Positions 58,622 to 64,000 of a stretch of DNA of 64,000 nt are shown here, piece by piece. The stretch covers positions 124,001-188,000 of the forward strand of contig JASANG010003904.1 in assembly GCA_030248215.1 (NCBI GenBank). Direction: 5' to 3'. This stretch comes from Enoplolaimus lenunculus. Lineage: Eukaryota; Nematoda; Enoplea; Enoplida; Thoracostomopsidae. The translations under genes were made by a program, and so were the position numbers. The notes under the pieces were generated by a model. It made no database searches, had not been told where the DNA came from, and was given only the letters and a program-made list of their open reading frames with translations. Position 1 is the first letter of the stretch, and the number at the start of each line of letters is the position of its first letter.

Positions 58622-58864
58622 ATGCAAACTTTTCGCTACAATGACTATAAATACCGTGAGTTTGGTACTACAAGATACGTATATGAAAACGCCGCGGACC
58701 CGTCCGAGCTGGACAGCGTCTCTCACAATTAAATTGTCAAAATTTCAACAATAAATACGCAGTGTATTGGCAAAAAATGTTTCAGTCTGTCTTTCTGCGA
58801 ATACTCAGTTGAAAGCGTTAAAAATTCAGTACAACGCACAACTTTTTACGAAAAATTTGTCTAC

Positions 58865-58964
58865 CAAAATTGGCGGAACGTCCGACAACAATAAGCCGAG
58901 ACGGATTCCGTAGTGCAGTAGCTGTAGGCAGACGTTTAATTGGGCCATCATTGCCACTCGGTTC
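58865..58964 (-). other. candidate orphan coding exon
   Basis: A 100-base stretch between an acceptor-like TTAG and a donor-like GTAGAC is open on the minus strand (EPSGNDGPIKRLPTATALRN... VGRSANF) and more GC-rich than its surroundings. I recognise no family. It could be an exon of a gene entering from the right, or chance. Confidence 0.25.
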
Positions 58965-59214
58965 CTAAGTTAGAAAAAGAATTGTTCCGATTAGTAGGCT
59001 ACAGTGATCTGTGCTGATACTTAAGCGAAAAGTACTCTATCAGCAATAAATAAAATTTACCAAAATCTTAAAAAATTTGGTTGTATCTACTATTTTCGCT
59101 ATATATACATATATTTTAAAAGGATTAATGACCGTTATCAGACTATCGCAATCGTTTTGGCACAAAACAAAAATCTATTAAGCTTTTCTGTTTCAACATT
59201 GGTTTCCGTTATTT

Positions 59215-59820
59215 TCATTTCTATTGAAGCAAAAACTTGAAGGTGCAACTTTACATCTGCCTGCAAGTTCGGTAACAAAACACTTTGAAGTTCTTGCAGC
59301 TGCAAAATATTCACTAGAATTCATGATGTCAAATTTAATTCGCATGTGTGAAAACAATTGCAAGTCACATGAATTTCTTGCAGCTGTATTTCGACTGGCC
59401 ATTCGGAAGTCAAGTTCTTGAGCGCTTCTGAATTAGTTCAAACTTTTTGAACTTTCAAGAAGTTTGAATTAATTCAAATATCAAACTTGTTAGATATTTC
59501 GCATGAGTATATACTAAGCCGAAATTTTGAGCTTTGATTGCGCTTTCAAGTCAAGAAATTTCGAATAAAGTTTTCTGTACGCATTGATTTTTCCTCCAGC
59601 TGAAACCTGCAGCTGCAAGTTTTCAAAACAATTCATTCAGAAAACTTACAGCTGCAATAGTCAAATTAAGTCATCATCATTGATTGGACTGATATATTTC
59701 AGCTTATTATTAATGTTTATTGCAGTAGTCTGAAAATTATTCATGGTTTCCGTGCAAGTACTTGCAGCTTGCAGCTGCGAGTTCTCGCTCCAACATCTTG
59801 TGCATGTGAATACAGGGCTT
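59215..59820. mobile_element. degenerate MITE with CTTGCA/TGCAAG interior
   Basis: The right end CTTGTGCATGTGAATACAGGGC and repeated CTTGCAGCTGCAA words match the elements at 46346 and 53507. The left end is worn. Confidence 0.55.
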
Positions 59821-61794
59821 TACGCTATTTTTAATGTAAGTTTAATCCTTGCTGACGACGTTTTAAAGATTAAATGTGAACGAATTACCAGAAACCAGTA
59901 GTAATTAGTATTTTTATATTTATATAACTTTGGGAACGTAAAAATAATCAATGCTCGCATGGACATGTACAAGTAGTGATATGGAAATATATCCCACGCA
60001 ATACATGAGATTCAAAAAAGGCGGTTTTTCAATAACCTGCAGAGGTCAAAAATTTTCTCGCTGTCTACACTCGGTCGCAAAAACACTTTCGGACATTGGT
60101 TATTTATTCACGAAATGAAATGCTGGTTACGCCACTGAATGCTTCACGTCAGCAAACTCTGAATGGAAATTTTGCGTAGGAAGTACATCTGCTGGACAAA
60201 ATGTAATTTCACTTCGATCCTAGCATCAGCGACTGCTTGTTTTTCAGCAATCTGCTAATAGATTTATCCTTATAAAAATAAATTTCAAAATTTTAAATTT
60301 TAAAAAATTCGTTCACGCCTTCAAGCTATCATTAACGCACTGAAAATTTACGTAACAAATTTAAGACGGTGAAAAGGGGTGAAGATTATTACTACAGGAC
60401 GTATTCCATAAAACTGTACAGCCATTTCCCGAACTTTCGATCTTGGAATAATTTGCTAAATAAATTTATTACAATCAACGCTTTAAAAGCGTCAATATCT
60501 GTTGTAGTCTGTCGTCTATTTTATAAACACTTTACAAAATACACATCTTGTTATAAATACGTTTCCTTCAAAAAATGCAGTTTGCAAAATTTATACACCA
60601 CTGTTGCATTAAAAATTAATGTTTTCAGTTTCTTCTATTAATGGTAGCGGTGGAAAATTTCTTAATCAACGATGGTAACTGTGACAACGGCAACGATGAT
60701 TGGTATTATTTCGAAGACATTAGACTGTTCGTCAGTGCAGTCAACGCTTCCAAGGCAAGATTACAAAAGTGGTAAACTCTTTTTACGTTTTGTTACAAAT
60801 AGTAAAATAAAGCGCACTGTAGGATCCAAAATGGGACTTTACCCACGGGTACCCGAGGATAAACGCGGTTCGGGTAAACAATTTCAGTCGCGGACATACC
60901 TGCGTGTCAACATTTGTATCGAGTGGGTATGAAATTCAGTTTTTAGTCGCGCAAAACTTTAAGTTTTGAGGCGTGAAACATACGCTATTGTCTGTTTTAC
61001 TTCTCGTCAGTTGTTGTCCAGTGCTTTATTTAGTTGAGTTTGAAATTTTGTTGTTTCTAGTAAACATTCGTGTGTAAAAATTCATTGAACCTATAGTACA
61101 GAACTTTATTAAAATGCAAATCACCTGTGATCTTTAAAATACTGGTTTAACTTCAGGCGCTGGTAAAGGGGGTTGTCAGGGGGTAAATACTGTTTTGCGG
61201 GTATGCGCGCGGGTGAAAAAATCTTATTTGCGCGGGTGAAGCGCGGTTGGTGTAAAAAACGTTACCCTCAGTTCACTCTGGTAGGAACCCCAATAAAGGG
61301 GGAAGGTTACAGGAGTCTGGGATTTTTTGAGTTTAAACCAATAGGAGTTCATTTTCCAAATAAGAGGGGTGACCCCATTTTGACTCCCAATACCAAAATG
61401 CCAAATCTCTAATTAGAGTCCGTTATCTCTAATTAGAGACCGTAAGTGGATTGCGTCCGTATATAATAATTTGATTCCATAAAAAATGACCAAAGCAGAA
61501 CAATGGCCTACACAGCTCAAATATATAAGGCACTCTGAAAACCTGTATAAACCTTATAACATCCACAAAAAGGTTACCGGATATGGCAATGAAGAAAAAT
61601 GCTTCGAAACAAGTCAGTTCTGCACAAAAGAAAGAACATAAAACTAGGCTTTGGGTCTTGGGACTAAACTAAGATGGGATGCAGTTTCATTAATGTGTAT
61701 GCTGTGTATAAGACTATACATGGTCATCTCCGAAACTAGTACGATAAGTGCTAAAATTTCACAGGTTGTTCTTACTATTAAGCTTGCCATATCC
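59821..61794. other. intergenic region with no recognised gene
   Basis: AT-rich. 61350-61450 holds a reversed fragment of the mariner-like family interior (AAATAAGAGGGGTGACCCC). 60830-60930 and 49270-49330 share GGGTACCCG-type words. No gene was supported on either strand. Confidence 0.4.
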
Positions 61795-61995
61795 GGCCCA
61801 TTTAAAGATTAGGGGCGGAACGTTTTTCTGTGGGACTAAAATATAGTAAGCGTAAGCTTTAGACTAATTTTTTGCTTGGCTTAGGCTTAGGCCTTGGCTT
61901 AGGAATATGATCATCCTTACGCTTAGGCGTAGGCTTAGGCTTAAACTTAGGAATAAGTTTATAATACTGTTCCGCCCCTGTTCTTTACATTGGCC
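61795..61995. mobile_element. hAT-like MITE, TTAGGC family, copy T2
   Basis: The ends GGCCCATTTAAAGATTAGGG and CCTGTTCTTTACATTGGCC are inverted, with the perfect 8-bp duplication CCATATCC. It is the same subtype as T1 and T3. Confidence 0.9.
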
Positions 61996-62187
61996 CCATA
62001 TCCTAATTCTACTTATACTTCGTATACATTTTTCTCAGTGTGAAAATAAAGCGACGCAGTTGCGGATCCAGCGTTTTCCCATTGGCGATAATGCTTTTTG
62101 GGCGCCGAAATATTATAGTTCTTATAAAGCGTGTTTAGAAAAAATTTCGAAGTTTTAACGTATACAAATTACGCCGAAGGCCTTGGT

Positions 62188-62358
62188 CAGTGGCGGATCC
62201 AGGATTTCAAAATGGGGGGGCAAAATTTAACAGGTAATAAACTTATTTTTTCACCCACACACAAACCACAAACTATTGTCATAAAATTGCTATATAATTT
62301 TTGTCGAGATGCTGTTGGGGGGCACGGCCGGGGTGGTCCCCCCATGGATCCGCTATTG
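62188..62358. mobile_element. hAT-like MITE with GTGGCGGATCCAGG ends
   Basis: The ends are CAGTGGCGGATCCAGG and CCATGGATCCGCTATTG. The flanking 8-mers are GCCTTGGT and GCCTTAGT (7/8). Uninterrupted, so it serves as the reference for the interrupted copy at 26345-26736. Confidence 0.85.
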
Positions 62359-62754
62359 GCCTTAGTATTGAATTCGTATTATATTCACGTTATACTCTTC
62401 TGCCATTTGGCAAAATAAATCACATTCTGAGCTTTATATGAACCATCAGAACAATGCCGGTTGAAGATATTTATGAGCATACTAGGTAGATACATGAGCT
62501 ATTGAACTAAGAACTGATGCTAAAAAATTTTCAGAACTATTCAAGATTTATTAAATTCCTTCTAAACGATTCAATATTTGTTAAATTCCTTAAACATAAT
62601 TTCAAAGTAAACGCTGAAATTGGCTACTGATTAAATTAAAAGTGTCAGTTTTTCTGCGACGATCGAAGTACGAATGCGATTGCGAAACATAAAATGATGC
62701 ACATAGCTAATAAAAAATTCTACACACAGGATATACAGATTCCTCTCTGTTCAA

Positions 62755-63070
62755 GGGCGGATCCAGTGGGAGGGATGGGGGATGTATCCCCCTACCGGCT
62801 GCCGAGTGTAAATTTTTTTCAGGGATAAAACCAACGTATTAAGCTGTAATGGCAGTTAATATCGTGATTTTTGAAAATACGGGAAAAAGAACAAAACCCT
62901 CTTCGTCCTAGTAACATCCAAGACATAGGACAAAAATGTATGCAACATTCGCTTTAACGAGTGCATTGCATGTAGGATATATCATGTATATACCTACATA
63001 TATGCCAATACTTAACATTTTTCCCTTGTGTATCACCCCGCTAGGAATTTCTTGGAACGCCGCTGTCTCT
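62755..63070. mobile_element. possible degenerate GGATCC-ended element
   Basis: GGGCGGATCCAGTGGGAGG near the left and GAACGCCGCTG near the right resemble the GTGGCGGATCC family. The target duplication was not found. Confidence 0.35.
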
Positions 63071-63616
63071 GTTCAATCAAGTCGCGGAATTTGCACTAAC
63101 TGGCTTGAGGATTTTTTAATTTATAACAAAGTGGGCGTATGTTACTTAAGGGTCGTCTTATCTTATTTTTTGGTGAGACTGTAAGAGGATAGGCGTAGAT
63201 TTTACACTATTTTTGCTACGACTTAGGCTTAACATTACACTTTTTTCAACGCTTAGGCTTAGGCTTAGACTTAGAAGTGTTCAATTTACAGTTATTTCTT
63301 TAAAAGTAACATATGCGACTAAGAATGTACAATATCGTGGTTATGAAATTCTTGTACAGCGATAAATTTTGTTTACTGATGGTTTTTTTATACAGGTTAC
63401 AATCCAGTTCAATTTATCGATTCGAAGAAAATTTGCGCACGGTTTATAAATTTGGTCATTTTAGACTGTCTGAGAGTATACACTCAAATGACCAAAATTT
63501 GATGTAATGTGTAGGCGTCTAAACGTTTTTGAGTCAATCAAAGTAAGGTCCACAACGAGACTAGCCCTTATGGGCTAGTGAGGTGATAACGTATGCTGTC
63601 GTTCAATTGGAAAAGG

Positions 63617-63808
63617 GGCCCATGTTACTTTAGGGCCGTCCAGGTTTCTGGTGGGTCTGTAGGCTTACATTCTAGACTACATTTTTTTGCTTTATGCCTA
63701 GGTTTAGGCTTAGTGTTAGGAATACGCTTTTGCAACGCTTTAGGCTTATGCTTACAGGCTTAGGAATACGCTTAATCTACCGGTGCGGCCCGAAACGTAA
63801 CATTTGCC
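63617..63808. mobile_element. hAT-like MITE, TTAGGC family, copy T6
   Basis: It starts GGCCCATGTTACTTTAGGGCC and ends GGCCCGAAACGTAACATTTGCC. The flanking 8-mers GGAAAAGG and AGAAAAAG match 6/8. It is the subtype of T5, in the opposite orientation. Confidence 0.75.
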
Positions 63809-64000
63809 AGAAAAAGTCGAATTTCTATTCATACACCTACATCGTCATCAGCTAATAAACAGTTGTCAGTTGGCAAATCTTTACAATACATCATGAGTGA
63901 ACGGTAGCAATATAAAACGAAAATTATTGCGAAACAAATATAATTGTATTTCAACCCTTTATTTCGAAATCGCGCAAATAACAAATCACAGCGCTTTCGT

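Noticed and set aside
58532-58726. Open frame containing VAQWLEQRTGNPYVVGSSP
   Set aside because: It is the well-known spurious translation across a tRNA gene.
60661-60770. Minus-strand stretch reading SCLGSVDCTDEQ followed by a hydrophobic helix
   Set aside because: There is no acceptor in frame and a stop lies immediately before it; no neighbouring exon.
63406-63507. Plus-strand candidate exon after TTTTTATACAG (YNPVQFIDSKK...)
   Set aside because: No partner exon, donor or family match; probably chance.

Overview
This window is nuclear DNA from an animal. It carries intron-rich genes with GT-AG splicing, is AT-rich, and is packed with short non-autonomous DNA transposons. All the recognisable genes are metazoan families: ADAR, TMED10/p24, anoctamin and DOMON-cytochrome b561. 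The TMED10 protein is very close to the vertebrate form. My best guess is a non-vertebrate deuterostome such as an ascidian, but the sequence does not prove this.

Layout. (1) 347-3688, minus: the 5' part of a double-stranded-RNA-binding protein gene that runs off the left edge. (2) 6147-13998, minus: a complete ADAR-type adenosine deaminase (14 exons, 769 codons) with three dsRNA-binding domains and an intact zinc/catalytic site. Genes 1 and 2 are neighbouring, same-strand paralogues in their RNA-binding parts. (3) 17744-19571, plus: TMED10, the p24 cargo receptor (5 exons, 208 codons). (4) 24568-38133, minus: a 1512-codon anoctamin (TMEM16) with an unusually long N-terminus and conserved calcium ligands (9 exons). 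(5) 43879-58399, minus: a ferric-reductase-like protein with signal peptide, two DOMON domains, a cytochrome b561 core and an extra C-terminal membrane helix (18 exons, 725 codons). (6) A tRNA-Thr-like gene or pseudogene at 58549-58621.

Exon models were built by hand from splice signals, reading-phase continuity and family motifs. In every complete gene the exon lengths add up to a whole number of codons. The four proteins act in different places (nuclear RNA editing, ER-Golgi traffic, and two membrane systems). I see no operon-like functional link beyond the ADAR-type pair.

Intergenic and intronic DNA is dominated by small terminal-inverted-repeat elements. There are at least four families with 8-bp target duplications (hAT-like), a TTAA-flanked piggyBac-like family that contains a tRNA-like Pol III promoter, a TA-flanked mariner-like family, and TTA/TAA-flanked Harbinger-like elements. 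Several are nested, and related empty sites in the window confirm one insertion to the base. No transposase, LINE reverse transcriptase or LTR element was recognised. Other notable items are a roughly 108-bp tandem array filling one anoctamin intron, and a broken inverted copy of an anoctamin exon inside the reductase gene.
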